Positions 56,176-64,000 of a stretch of 64,000 nucleotides of DNA are shown here, one piece after another. A model generated the notes under the pieces. It was not told the DNA's origin, did no database searches, and was given only the letters and a program-made list of their open reading frames with translations. The DNA comes from Rhodospirillales bacterium (GTDB taxonomy: Bacteria; Pseudomonadota; Alphaproteobacteria; Acetobacterales; Acetobacteraceae): the NCBI GenBank assembly GCA_025352665.1, contig JANXSM010000143.1, forward strand, positions 95,041 through 159,040. The letters are read 5' to 3'. Within the stretch, counting starts at the first letter, position 1; the number at the start of each line of letters is the position of its first letter. The position numbers were made by a program, and so were the translations under genes.

Positions 56176-57348
56176 ATAGCTGCGCGGCAGGCCTAGTACG
56201 TGTTCCGCAACATACGACAGGATCAGGTTGGTGCTGATAGGCGCCACCTGATAAAGTCGTGTTTCACGAAACTTTCGCTCGATATCGTATTCCTCGGCGA
56301 AACCAAAGCCGCCGTGGGTTTGGATGGCCGCTTCGCCGGCCGCCCAACTCGCTTCGGCCGCCAGCATCTTGGCCATGTTGGCCTCGGGGCCACAGGGCAA
56401 GCCGGCGTCGAACCTGTCGCAACCATCGCGCACCATCAGCTCCGCCGCCCGCATCTGCGCGTATGCGCGGGCGATTGGAAACTGGACGCCCTGGTTCTGG
56501 CCGATCGGCCGGCCGAACACCTGGCGGTCGTTGGCATAAGCGGTGCTTTTGGCGATGAACCACTTGGCATCGCCGACGCATTCCGAGGCGATGAGCAACC
56601 GTTCGGCGTTCATGCCATCCAGGATCACGCGAAACCCGGCACCTTCGGCGCCGACCAGGTTTTCCGCCGGAATCTCCATGTCGTCGAAAAAAATCTCGCA
56701 CGAATTATGGTTCATCATCGTGCGGATGGGGCGGATGGTCAGGCCGTGGCCAAGTGCTAGGCGCATGTCGACGATGAAGACGGATAGACCCTGGGTCTTT
56801 TTCTCCACCTGGTCGCGCGGCGTGGTGCGGGCGAGCAGCAACATCAGGTCGGAATGCTCTGCCCGACTGGTCCAGATCTTCTGGCCGCGCACAATGTAGC
56901 GGTTGCCTTCGCGGCGGGCGAAGGTGCGCAGTGCCGTGGTGTCGGTGCCCGAGCTCGGCTCAGTGACGCCGAATGCCTGAAGCCGCAGGCTGCCGTCAGC
57001 GATGGCGGGGAGATATTGCTGCTTCTGCGCCGGCGAGCCATGCCGCAGGATGGCCCCCATGATATACATCTGTGCGTGGCATGCCGCCCCGTTGCAACCC
57101 TCGGCCTGGATCGTCTCCATGATGGCAGCGGCGGCCGACAGAGTGAGACCGGAGCCGCCGAACGCCTCTGGGATCAGCGCGGCCAGGTATCCGGCCTCGG
57201 TGAGGGCTGCCACGAATTCGCTCGGATATGCCCGCCTCGCATCGAGTTCGCGCCAGTACGGGCCAGGGAAGCGAGAACACAGCCTAGCCACCTCCGCGCG
57301 GATCTCTGCGTGCGAATCGTTCGGCGAGAGAGACATCGGTTGATCCAT
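56173..57348 (-). CDS. Acyl-CoA dehydrogenase family protein
   Basis: A 391-residue flavoenzyme. LIPEAFGGSGLTLSAAAAIM, the FAD segment AFGVTEPSSGTDTTAL and IWTSRAEHSDLMLLLARTT are standard. RQVFGRPIGQNQGVQFPIA and QTHGGFGFAEEYDIERKFRE are the C-terminal acyl-CoA dehydrogenase signatures, with the likely catalytic glutamate there (EEYDIER). The acyl chain is unknown. ATG 57348 was chosen with GGAG upstream; ATG 57336 is an alternative. The TAG stop is the edge of repeat R8. Confidence 0.9.
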   Translation of the reverse strand: MDQPMSLSPNDSHAEIRAEVARLCSRFPGPYWRELDARRAYPSEFVAALTEAGYLAALIPEAFGGSGLTLSAAAAIMETIQAEGCNGAACHAQMYIMGAILRHGSPAQKQQYLPAIADGSLRLQAFGVTEPSSGTDTTALRTFARREGNRYIVRGQKIWTSRAEHSDLMLLLARTTPRDQVEKKTQGLSVFIVDMRLALGHGLTIRPIRTMMNHNSCEIFFDDMEIPAENLVGAEGAGFRVILDGMNAERLLIASECVGDAKWFIAKSTAYANDRQVFGRPIGQNQGVQFPIARAYAQMRAAELMVRDGCDRFDAGLPCGPEANMAKMLAAEASWAAGEAAIQTHGGFGFAEEYDIERKFRETRLYQVAPISTNLILSYVAEHVLGLPRSY

Positions 57349-57654
57349 CGCGCAGGGTCTCCAGACCAAAGGGTAATCGCCGCTCGAATTAGAGCGCCGC
57401 GCCGTGCGGCGCAAGAAAGCCGTAGGCGAGACCGGGCCGGCCAGGTGATGTGCGGCCAGCGCACATTGTTCGTCTGGGTGACCAAATTTTCACCACCGTT
57501 CCGCCCGGAACTGCTATGGGAAAGGATCGCGAAGTTGTTATTGAAAACAGCACGGTGAACCTTTGGCTCAGATGGGGCACGGGGCTTGCGCATGGGGAAG
57601 CGGATCTATGTTCAGCAAAACCGGCGCGAGTCGGCAGATGGAGGCCACCCGAGG
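57349..57654. promoter_or_regulatory. Divergent control region of the acyl-CoA dehydrogenase and RND genes
   Basis: The gap holds a perfect 19-bp palindrome, ATGTGCG-GCCAG-CGCACAT (57448-57466), a good size for a TetR-type operator. A second inverted repeat, GCGCCGC-5-GCGGCGC (57394-57412), lies just inside the dehydrogenase side. No regulator gene is adjacent. A -35/-10 pair could not be fixed with confidence. Confidence 0.4.
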
Positions 57655-58800
57655 ATGCTGTTCGCCCGCCACCGCCTGATCCGCCTCACCGTGCTGACGA
57701 TGGCCTGCGTTTCCCTGGCGTCCGCCAGATTGCTTGCCCAGCCCGCCACGCCGCCAGCCGCCGGGCCCGCAGCGGGCAATGGCGTTCCGGTGACCGTGGT
57801 GAAACCGACGCGGCGCGATGTGCCGGTTTATCTGCGCGGCCTCGGCTCGGTCGCTGCCTTCAAGTCTGTTCTGATCCGTACCCGGGTGGATGGTACGTTG
57901 GATCGGGTCGGGTTTACCGAGGGTGACACCGTCAAGCAGGGCGACCTGCTGGCCCAGATCGACCCACGGCCCTATCAGGCGACATTGGACCAGGCTCTCG
58001 CGAAGAAGGCGTCCGACGAGGCGACGCTGGCAAACGCCAGGCGCGATCTGAACCGCTATTCGCAGCTCGCTCGCAACCAGTTCGCCGCTCAGCAGCAGGT
58101 GGACAGCCAGGGTTCGACCGTGGCGCAACTCGAGGCCGCGCTGAAGGGCGACGACGCCAGCATTGCCAGCGCCAAGCTCAATCTCGATTACAGCCGGATC
58201 ACCGCACCGTTCGACGGGCGGGTCGGTCTTCGGCAGGTGGATCCGGGCAACTTCGTCCGCGCTGCCGATAGCTCCGGCAGCTACATCGTCGCTCTCAGCC
58301 AGGTGCAGCCGATATCAATGACGTTCACGGTGCCGCAGGACCAGCTGCCGGCGGTCGCCACGGCGATGTCGCGCGGCAAGCCCAAGGTGCTGGCCTACAG
58401 CGCCGACGACGCCACACAGCTCGGCGTCGGCGAACTGCTGACGGTGGACAATGCGATCGACCCCACCACCGGGACGATCAAGGTGAAGGCGACCTTCCCC
58501 AATGCCGACAGCAAGCTGTGGCCGGGGCAGTTCGTCAACGTGCGCCTGCTGGTGGACGAGCGTAAGAATGTCATCACCCTGCCCGATGCCGCCATCCAGC
58601 GCGGGCCGCAGGGCCTGTTCGTCTACGTGATGAAGCCGGATCAGACCGTGGCCGCGCGCCCCATCGACGTGCTGCAGGACACCGGGACGATCTCCGTGAT
58701 CGGCAAAGGTTTGGAGGACGGCGATACCGTTGTGCTGTCCGGCCAGTCCCGCCTGGCCAATGGCACGCGCATTGCGCCCATGCAAAGCGCGGGCTCCTGA
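57655..58800 (+). CDS. RND efflux system periplasmic adaptor
   Basis: A 381-residue membrane fusion protein. A signal sequence covers about 1-32, followed by the lipoyl half-motif FTEGDTVKQGDLLAQIDPRP, a coiled-coil hairpin (about 110-165) and SRITAPFDGRVGLRQVDPGN. It connects the inner-membrane RND pump to an outer-membrane channel. ATG 57655 has GGAGG ten bases upstream. It resembles MdtA-type adaptors, and the transported substrates cannot be told from sequence. Confidence 0.9.
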   Translation: MLFARHRLIRLTVLTMACVSLASARLLAQPATPPAAGPAAGNGVPVTVVKPTRRDVPVYLRGLGSVAAFKSVLIRTRVDGTLDRVGFTEGDTVKQGDLLAQIDPRPYQATLDQALAKKASDEATLANARRDLNRYSQLARNQFAAQQQVDSQGSTVAQLEAALKGDDASIASAKLNLDYSRITAPFDGRVGLRQVDPGNFVRAADSSGSYIVALSQVQPISMTFTVPQDQLPAVATAMSRGKPKVLAYSADDATQLGVGELLTVDNAIDPTTGTIKVKATFPNADSKLWPGQFVNVRLLVDERKNVITLPDAAIQRGPQGLFVYVMKPDQTVAARPIDVLQDTGTISVIGKGLEDGDTVVLSGQSRLANGTRIAPMQSAGS

Positions 58801-58880
58801 TCAAGCGGGCAAGCGGCCCCCTGCCACCATGCTTTCGCTGATACCACGCGTCCCCTGACCATCGGCCACGGAACCCCGGC

Positions 58881-61800
58881 ATGAGCATTTCCTCGCACTT
58901 CATCAAGCGCCCGGTTGGCACCGCCCTGCTGATGGCGGCTATTCTTCTGGTCGGGCTGGCGGCCTATCCGCTACTGCCGGTGGCGCCGTTGCCGCGCGTA
59001 GAATTTCCAACCATCAGCGTGTCCAGTTCGTTTCCTGGCGCCAGTCCCGATACGATGGCGACCTCCGTGGCCGCGCCGCTGGAACGCCAGTTCAGCCAGA
59101 TCGCGGGTTTGGCCCAGCTCACCTCGATGTCGGTTTCCGGTGGCACCCAGATCACGCTGCAGTTCGATCTCGACCGCAACATCGACGCCGCCGCATTGGA
59201 CGTGCAGGCCGCCATCCAGGCGGCGACCGGTCAGCTGCCCAAGGCGCTGCCGCAGCCGCCGACCTTTCGCAAGACCAACCCGGCGGACAGCCCGATTCTG
59301 ATCCTGGCCGTGCAATCCGACACATTGCCGCTGATCGACGTGGATGAGATCGCCGACACGCTGCTGGCCCAGCAGATCTCGCAAATGGCTGGTGTGGCCC
59401 AGGTGATCATCTTCGGCGAACAGAAACCCTCGGTGCGGGTTCAGGTCGATCCGGCGCGCCTGGCCGCGATGGGGCTGACGATGGAGGATGTGCGGCTCAT
59501 GCTGCTCAACTCCACCACCAACTCGCCGAAAGGCGTGATCGACGGCGACAAGCAATCGTTCAACGTCTACGCCAATGACCAGATCACCAAGGCGAAGGAC
59601 TACCGCGACCTGGTGCTCGCCTATAAGAACGGCGCACCGGTGCGGCTGTCCGACATCGGCACCACGATCGATGCGGCGGAGAACGCGCGCCTGGCCAGTT
59701 GGCAGAACGGCCGCCGCGGGATCCAGCTGGCGGTGTTCAAGCAGCCAGGCGCGAACGTGATCGACACGGTCGATCGCATCAAACAGGCGCTGCCCATTCT
59801 GCAGGCCTCGATCCCGCCTGCCATCACCGTTCAGCAAGTGGTCGACCGGACGCAGACCATCCGCGCCTCGGTCGCCGAGGTTCAGTTCACGCTGATGATC
59901 TCGATTGGCCTGGTGATCGTGGTGATCTTCGTCTTCCTGCGCAATTTCTGGGCAACCGTGATCCCAGCGGTGACGGTGCCACTGGCGCTGATCGGCTCGT
60001 TGGCGATCATGTATTTGCTTAATTACAGCCTGGACAATCTGTCGCTGATGGCGATGACCATCGCGGTCGGCTTCGTGGTCGACGACGCCATTGTCATGCT
60101 CGAGAACATCTACCGACATATCGAGGATGGCATGAAACCGATGGAAGCGGCGCTGAAGGGCGCCGGTGAAATCGGCTTCACCATCGTGTCCATCTCGCTG
60201 TCGCTGATCGCCGTGTTCATCCCGCTGCTGCTGATGGGAGGCATCGTCGGCCGGCTGATGCGCGAGTTCGCCATGACGGTCGCCATCACCGTTGCGGTCT
60301 CCATGGTGATCTCGCTGACCCTCACGCCGATGATGTGCTCGCGGTTCCTGTCGCAGGAACACGGCAACCACGGATGGTTCTACCGCACGGTGGAACGCTT
60401 CTTCGAGGGGCTGCTGGGCTTTTACCGCCGCACGCTCGACATCGCGCTGAAATACCAGTTCATCACCCTGATGGTGTTCTTCGCCACCGCCGCCACCACG
60501 GCGGTGCTGTATATCAACATTCCCAAGGGCTTTTTCCCGCAGCAGGACAACGGCGTGCTGATCGGCTTCACCGAAGGCGGGCAGGATATCTCCTTCGCCG
60601 AGATGGGGCGCCGCCAGGTCGAGGTCGGCGACATCATCGCAGCCGACCCGGCGGTTCAATCCTATTCCTCGGCGATCGGCGCCGGCAACGGGTCGACTGC
60701 GAACAGCGGGCGCATGTTCGTCGCCCTCAAGCCGTTCAACGAGCGCACCGCCAGCGCCCAGGAGGTGATCACCCGCCTGGGGCCGAAGTTCGCCAAGGTG
60801 CAGGGCATGCGCGTGTTCCTGCAGGCCGGCCAGGATGTGACCATCGGCGGCCGGCTCGCCCGCACCCAGTACCAATACACTTTGCAGGATGCCAACCTGA
60901 ACGAGTTGTTCGAGTGGGCGCCAAAAGTGCTCGCCGAGATGCGCAAGATGCCGATGCTGCGCGATCTCGCGTCCGATCAGCAGATGGCGGGCACCACCGC
61001 CACGCTGACCATCGACCGCGACCAGGCGGCCCGCTTCGGCATTCAGCCCCAGGTGATCGACGACACGCTCTACGACGCCTTCGGGCAGCGGCAGGTGACC
61101 CAGTATTTCACCCAGGTGAATTCCTACCATCTGATCCTGGAAGTGCTGCCGGAGATGAGCGGCAAGCTGGATACGCTGGACAAGCTCTATGTGAAGTCGT
61201 CCACAGGTGTCGCCGTGCCGCTTTCCACCTTCGTCAAGCTCGACACGAAGCCTGTGGTGCCGCTGTCGATCAGTCATCAGAGCCAGTTCCCGGCGGTGAC
61301 GCTGTCGTTCAATCTGGGCAACGGCGTGGCGCTGGGCGACGCGGTGACCGCGGTCAATGCGATGATGGAGCGGATCGGCGCACCCGGCTCGCTGCGCGGC
61401 GCCTTCCAGGGCACGGCGCAGGCCTTCCAGGCGTCGCTTTCGAGCCAGCCCTATCTTATCGCCGCCGCTCTCATCACCGTCTACATCATCCTCGGCGTGC
61501 TCTATGAGAGCTTCATTCTCCCGCTGACGATTCTCTCCACCCTGCCCTCCGCCGGCGTCGGCGCCTTCGCCATGCTGATGCTGTTCGGCTACGACCTGTC
61601 GGTGGTGGCACTGATCGGTGTCATCTTGCTGATCGGCATCGTCAAGAAGAACGGCATCATGATGGTGGATTTCGCCATCAACGCCGAGCGCCGCGATGGC
61701 GAAACCCCGCTCAACGCCATCCGCAGCGCCTGCCTGCTGCGCTTCCGGCCCATTTTAATGACCACGATGGCAGCCTTGCTCGGCGGTCTGCCGTTGATGC

Positions 61801-62000
61801 TGGCCACCGGCGCCGGTTCTGAACTCCGACGCCCGCTTGGTTTCGCCATGGTCGGCGGTCTTGCGCTCAGCCAAATCCTGACGCTGTACACCACGCCCGT
61901 CGTCTATCTTTATCTCGACCGCTTGCAGCGCCGCCTCGCACCGCGGCGCCACGCGACCATGCCGACGCTTGCGGAGAAGATGGGCTCAGTCGCCGATTGA
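58881..62000 (+). CDS. RND multidrug efflux permease (MdtB/MdtC-like)
   Basis: A 1039-residue inner-membrane proton antiporter with 12 helices and two large periplasmic loops. The proton-relay aspartate pair is in GFVVDDAIVMLENIYRHIED. ISSHFIKRPVGTALLMAAIL opens helix 1 and GIVKKNGIMMVDFAINAERR lies in the second half. It starts 80 bases after the adaptor gene. No outer-membrane factor gene follows, so the pump must use a shared channel. Confidence 0.95.
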   Translation: MSISSHFIKRPVGTALLMAAILLVGLAAYPLLPVAPLPRVEFPTISVSSSFPGASPDTMATSVAAPLERQFSQIAGLAQLTSMSVSGGTQITLQFDLDRNIDAAALDVQAAIQAATGQLPKALPQPPTFRKTNPADSPILILAVQSDTLPLIDVDEIADTLLAQQISQMAGVAQVIIFGEQKPSVRVQVDPARLAAMGLTMEDVRLMLLNSTTNSPKGVIDGDKQSFNVYANDQITKAKDYRDLVLAYKNGAPVRLSDIGTTIDAAENARLASWQNGRRGIQLAVFKQPGANVIDTVDRIKQALPILQASIPPAITVQQVVDRTQTIRASVAEVQFTLMISIGLVIVVIFVFLRNFWATVIPAVTVPLALIGSLAIMYLLNYSLDNLSLMAMTIAVGFVVDDAIVMLENIYRHIEDGMKPMEAALKGAGEIGFTIVSISLSLIAVFIPLLLMGGIVGRLMREFAMTVAITVAVSMVISLTLTPMMCSRFLSQEHGNHGWFYRTVERFFEGLLGFYRRTLDIALKYQFITLMVFFATAATTAVLYINIPKGFFPQQDNGVLIGFTEGGQDISFAEMGRRQVEVGDIIAADPAVQSYSSAIGAGNGSTANSGRMFVALKPFNERTASAQEVITRLGPKFAKVQGMRVFLQAGQDVTIGGRLARTQYQYTLQDANLNELFEWAPKVLAEMRKMPMLRDLASDQQMAGTTATLTIDRDQAARFGIQPQVIDDTLYDAFGQRQVTQYFTQVNSYHLILEVLPEMSGKLDTLDKLYVKSSTGVAVPLSTFVKLDTKPVVPLSISHQSQFPAVTLSFNLGNGVALGDAVTAVNAMMERIGAPGSLRGAFQGTAQAFQASLSSQPYLIAAALITVYIILGVLYESFILPLTILSTLPSAGVGAFAMLMLFGYDLSVVALIGVILLIGIVKKNGIMMVDFAINAERRDGETPLNAIRSACLLRFRPILMTTMAALLGGLPLMLATGAGSELRRPLGFAMVGGLALSQILTLYTTPVVYLYLDRLQRRLAPRRHATMPTLAEKMGSVAD

Positions 62001-62010
62001 GCGCGCCGTC

Positions 62011-62949
62011 ATGAGCTCACGCGTCCATCGTTCGCCCGATGGCATTCTTTATCTGACCGGCGGCAGCAACGATGTGCTGTCGTTGTTCAGCCCGGCCGGG
62101 TTTGCAACCGGGGTCGATGTGGGTGCGTGGCGGGGCCGGCTCGCCGCGCGCGCGGCATTGTTCGCCGGTCTCGGCATTCCCTGGCGTTTGGTGCTTGCCC
62201 CCGAAAAGTTGAGCGTGCTGGGCCTGGATGTCGCGCGAATATTGGCCGGACCGGACGCAATGCCACCAGCCCAACGACTGTGCCACCTGCTGCCGCATCC
62301 GGCCCTGGTCGACCCCGCCGGTTATCTGCGCGACCAGCAGGCTGCCGGCTATCGCGTCTATATGCCCACCGACAGCCATTGGACCAGCCTCGGCGCGTTC
62401 AGTGCGTTCCAGTGGACGATGGCCAACATGGGTCTGCAGTTCGACCATTCGGTCTATGCCGCCCAGCCGGTCATCCCGATGCGTTATCACGGCGATCTCT
62501 GGGAGGCAGGGCATTCTGACATTCCCGTCGATCCGTTCGAGCGGCGGAGCTTGCCGCAGAGCGTCACCCGCGTTCACGCCAATGCGCTGGTCCAATTCAA
62601 GGAGCGGATCGGCCGTGAGAACGACATGCGGCTGCACACCGGCAGCCATGTTGTGTACCGCAACCCGGCCGCCGAGCATCCTGGGCGGATACTGCTGTTT
62701 GGCTCGTCATTCTCCGACCACCGCGCCGAATGTAGCCTGCTCACTTATGTAACGACGCTTTTCTTCCGCGAAACGCATTTCATCTGGTCGACCAGCCTCG
62801 ATATCGCTTACCTCGAACGGCTGGCGCCCGACGTGGTCGTGTTCGAGATGCCTGAGCGCTTCCTGCCGCACTGTCCCGACGACACGCTCGAGAACGAGGC
62901 CCACGCACAGACCCGCATCGCTGCCTGGGGAAGTGTGGCAACCGTTTAG
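62011..62949 (+). CDS. AlgJ/AlgX-like SGNH hydrolase-type protein
   Basis: A 312-residue protein. VYMPTDSHWTSLGAFSAFQW carries the DxHW motif, and ILLFGSSFSDHRAECSLLTY the putative nucleophile serine, as in O-acetyltransferases of alginate and other polysaccharides (AlgX, AlgJ). No signal peptide or membrane helix is evident at the chosen ATG 62011, which is unusual for that family; an upstream frame to 61969 overlaps the RND gene. It may O-acetylate or de-acetylate a glycan. The TAG stop comes from repeat R9. Confidence 0.65.
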   Translation: MSSRVHRSPDGILYLTGGSNDVLSLFSPAGFATGVDVGAWRGRLAARAALFAGLGIPWRLVLAPEKLSVLGLDVARILAGPDAMPPAQRLCHLLPHPALVDPAGYLRDQQAAGYRVYMPTDSHWTSLGAFSAFQWTMANMGLQFDHSVYAAQPVIPMRYHGDLWEAGHSDIPVDPFERRSLPQSVTRVHANALVQFKERIGRENDMRLHTGSHVVYRNPAAEHPGRILLFGSSFSDHRAECSLLTYVTTLFFRETHFIWSTSLDIAYLERLAPDVVVFEMPERFLPHCPDDTLENEAHAQTRIAAWGSVATV

Positions 62950-63115
62950 AGCGTAATGACGTCTGATAGGCGACGTCATTACGCTCTAGTTCTTTGTTTT
63001 ATCGCGTGATTCAGACCTTTCGGTGATTCCACCTTCGGTCATCACGCTCTCACCTTTTGCTTTGACGATCAATTTTATCGCGCGGTTGATTCAACCCCAG
63101 GCGATATTGCTGTCG
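62946..63115. repeat. Intergenic palindromic repeat locus R9 (units A-B-C)
   Basis: Unit A (62946-62989) has arms with GCGTAATGACGTC and GACGTCATTACGC, a compensatory A-T pair compared with R2. Unit B (62990-63050) and unit C (about 63051-63115, with GCGCGGTTGATTCAACCCC and GGCGATATTGCTG) follow. It is the last repeat before the tRNA fragment. Confidence 0.9.
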
Positions 63116-63138
63116 CGGAAACCATCAAGGCCTTGAGA

Positions 63139-63183
63139 TGGCGCGCCCTGGTGGAATCGAACCACCGACCCACAGCTTAGAAG
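63139..63183 (-). tRNA. 3' fragment of tRNA-Arg(UCU), island attachment site
   Basis: On the minus strand the last 45 bases of a tRNA are present: the anticodon loop CTTCTAA (anticodon UCU), the 3' anticodon strand GCTGT, variable loop GGGTC, T-arm GGTGG-TTCGATT-CCACC, then the acceptor 3' strand and an encoded CCA. The 5' half does not fit: the expected ACAGC anticodon strand reads GCATT and the acceptor strand does not pair. This is the usual core of an integrase attachment site. An intact copy should lie beyond the right edge of the window. Confidence 0.7.
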
Positions 63184-63301
63184 AATGCCGATTAGGCCGT
63201 GACCGCTGCACCATAATTCGTATTTTCCCTAAAATATTGCAGGTTTTATGTCTATCTTAGTCTACCGGGGTTCACCCGAATTCGTGGTCATCAAGCTGAT
63301 T

Positions 63302-63336
63302 TTGGACCCCCATTGGACCCCATTGGACGGGGGTCC
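63302..63336. promoter_or_regulatory. Short direct repeats and hairpin before the integrase
   Basis: Three TTGGAC-type repeats start at 63302, 63313 and 63323, a period of 10-11 bases, and are enclosed by the 8-bp inverted repeat GGACCCCC (63304-63311) and GGGGGTCC (63329-63336). They could be arm-type integrase sites or an autoregulatory element. The rest of 63184-63301 shows an AT-rich stretch and nothing else clear. Confidence 0.35.
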
Positions 63337-63353
63337 GTGATGAAAGGGCGAAC

Positions 63354-64000
63354 GTGCGGCGGGAATTGAACGATGCGTGGCTTCGCGGCCTGGCACCTCC
63401 TACGACCGGAAGACTGGAGGTGTGGGACACTCGGGTCGCAGGGTTGGTGTTAAGGCTTATGCCGTCCGGCGGCGCAACGTGGTCGGTCAGAGCGCGAACG
63501 CACGACGGAAAGCGGACACGCCTAAAACTAGGCGCATGGCCAGCACTTGGTATCAGCGACGCCCGCAAGAAGGCACAGGGGCAGTTGGTAGCCATCCAAA
63601 GCGGCGCGGATCCGGTCGCCGAGAAACGGTCGGCGCGGGCCGACAGGATCGCCCAAGCGGCACAGCCGACGGTCGCAACCCGTCTGACTGAGTGGCGGGA
63701 GGCGAAGGGCCCATCTTGGTCAGACCGTTATCAATCTGAGATCAAGCGCCTGTGCGATCGCGAGATCGTGCCAAAGCTGGGGAAGAAGATCCTTGCGGAA
63801 ACAAAGCGAGCCGAATGGACGGCCATGATAGCAGCCAAGCACAAGAAGGCTCCAGGCGTCGGGTCTATGCTTTATCGAACCTGCAGCGCTTTCCTTGGGC
63901 ACGCGGAGGCTCATGGATGGGTCGCAACCGCCCTGCTCCCCCGAAAGGGCTTGGCCACGATCGCGCCCTCGGGCGCGTCGCGCGCGAGAGTGTTGAGCGA
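63354..64000 (+). CDS. int: P4-type tyrosine recombinase (integrase), partial
   Basis: About 215 residues are present and the frame is open to the window edge. The N-terminal DUF4102 domain is clear: GLVLRLMPSGGATWSVRART, TRLKLGAWPALGISDARKKA and GQLVAIQSGADPVAEKR. The SAM-like core-binding domain follows (LTEWREAKGPSWSDRYQSEI). The catalytic R-H-R-Y residues would be off the window. GTG 63354 with AAGGG upstream is the only start in frame after the stop at 63297. It lies beside the tRNA-Arg fragment, so it is the island's own integrase. Confidence 0.85.
   Translation, partial: MRRELNDAWLRGLAPPTTGRLEVWDTRVAGLVLRLMPSGGATWSVRARTHDGKRTRLKLGAWPALGISDARKKAQGQLVAIQSGADPVAEKRSARADRIAQAAQPTVATRLTEWREAKGPSWSDRYQSEIKRLCDREIVPKLGKKILAETKRAEWTAMIAAKHKKAPGVGSMLYRTCSAFLGHAEAHGWVATALLPRKGLATIAPSGASRARVLS

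Larger units (their letters stand above)
63116..64000. mobile_element. Left boundary of a tRNA-Arg-integrated genomic island
   Basis: The combination of a 45-bp tRNA 3' end, repeats upstream of a DUF4102 integrase, and more AT-rich sequence than the flanking core genes marks the start of an integrative element. Only its first 0.9 kb is visible, so its content and size are unknown. Confidence 0.65.

Noticed and set aside
58971..61277. Minus-strand frame antisense to the RND permease
   Set aside because: Shadow frame rich in His/Arg/Gln; the permease is complete on the plus strand.
63139..63212. Complete tRNA-Arg gene
   Set aside because: The 5' acceptor and anticodon strands do not pair with the intact 3' half, so only a fragment is called.

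Overview
The window reads as a chromosomal segment of a high-GC alphaproteobacterium, most likely order Rhodospirillales and perhaps family Acetobacteraceae. This is inferred from gene content and order, not from a marker-gene match. Supporting signs are the three-gene transhydrogenase pntAA-pntAB-pntB, the aerobic cobaltochelatase genes cobS and cobT beside a J-domain gene and bolA, the hdaA-ppk-ppx run divergent from purMN, and the DUF1285/CoA-pyrophosphatase/DUF6111/cca grouping. Coding density is high and many neighbouring genes overlap by 1-4 bases.

Layout. 1-2.4 kb: a cut-off VOC-fold gene divergent from a MarR regulator, then a cyclic amidohydrolase. 2.6-11.5 kb: a surface-polysaccharide block with a three-part glycosyltransferase and an SDR sugar-nucleotide enzyme on the minus strand, and a degenerate glycosyltransferase, a methyltransferase-like gene, a heptose-7-phosphate kinase and a TPR/GT9-like protein on the plus strand. 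11.6-16.0 kb (minus): cca, an MsbA-type exporter and tupBA for tungstate uptake. 16.0-18.8 kb: GNAT and TVP38 genes, then the DUF6111/NUDIX/DUF1285 set. 18.9-25.6 kb: a tightly overlapping MoxR-DUF58-DUF4159-membrane protein operon. 25.6-28.5 kb: tspO, an ankyrin-like secreted protein, a creatininase-family hydrolase and bluB. 28.7-34.1 kb (minus): a 2OG-Fe(II) oxygenase and a gntR-cdo-cydD-cydC run. 34.2-42.1 kb: crcB, an orphan secreted protein, pntB/pntAB/pntAA, ilvE and its divergent marR, then a two-component pair. 42.5-51.1 kb: ppx, ppk, hdaA and an AI-2E family gene (minus), purMN and a tiny COX4-like gene (plus), and an unrecognised gene. 51.2-57.3 kb: cobT, cobS, J-domain gene, bolA, RHH gene, small lipoprotein, acyl-CoA dehydrogenase. 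57.6-62.9 kb: an RND efflux pair and an AlgJ/AlgX-like SGNH protein. From 63.1 kb: a 45-bp 3' piece of tRNA-Arg(UCU) followed by a P4-type integrase that runs off the right edge, so the window ends just inside a genomic island.

The most distinctive feature is a family of intergenic palindromic repeats at nine places, nearly all at gene 3' ends. Each is built from a 44-bp hairpin unit (called A here) and longer imperfect hairpins (B, C, D). The arms of unit A differ between copies yet remain self-complementary, including compensatory base pairs. The outer TAGAGC edge supplies the actual stop codon of ten flanking genes. In architecture the family resembles REP/BIME elements and the intergenic mosaic elements described in Rhizobium. 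No transposase is visible in the window.
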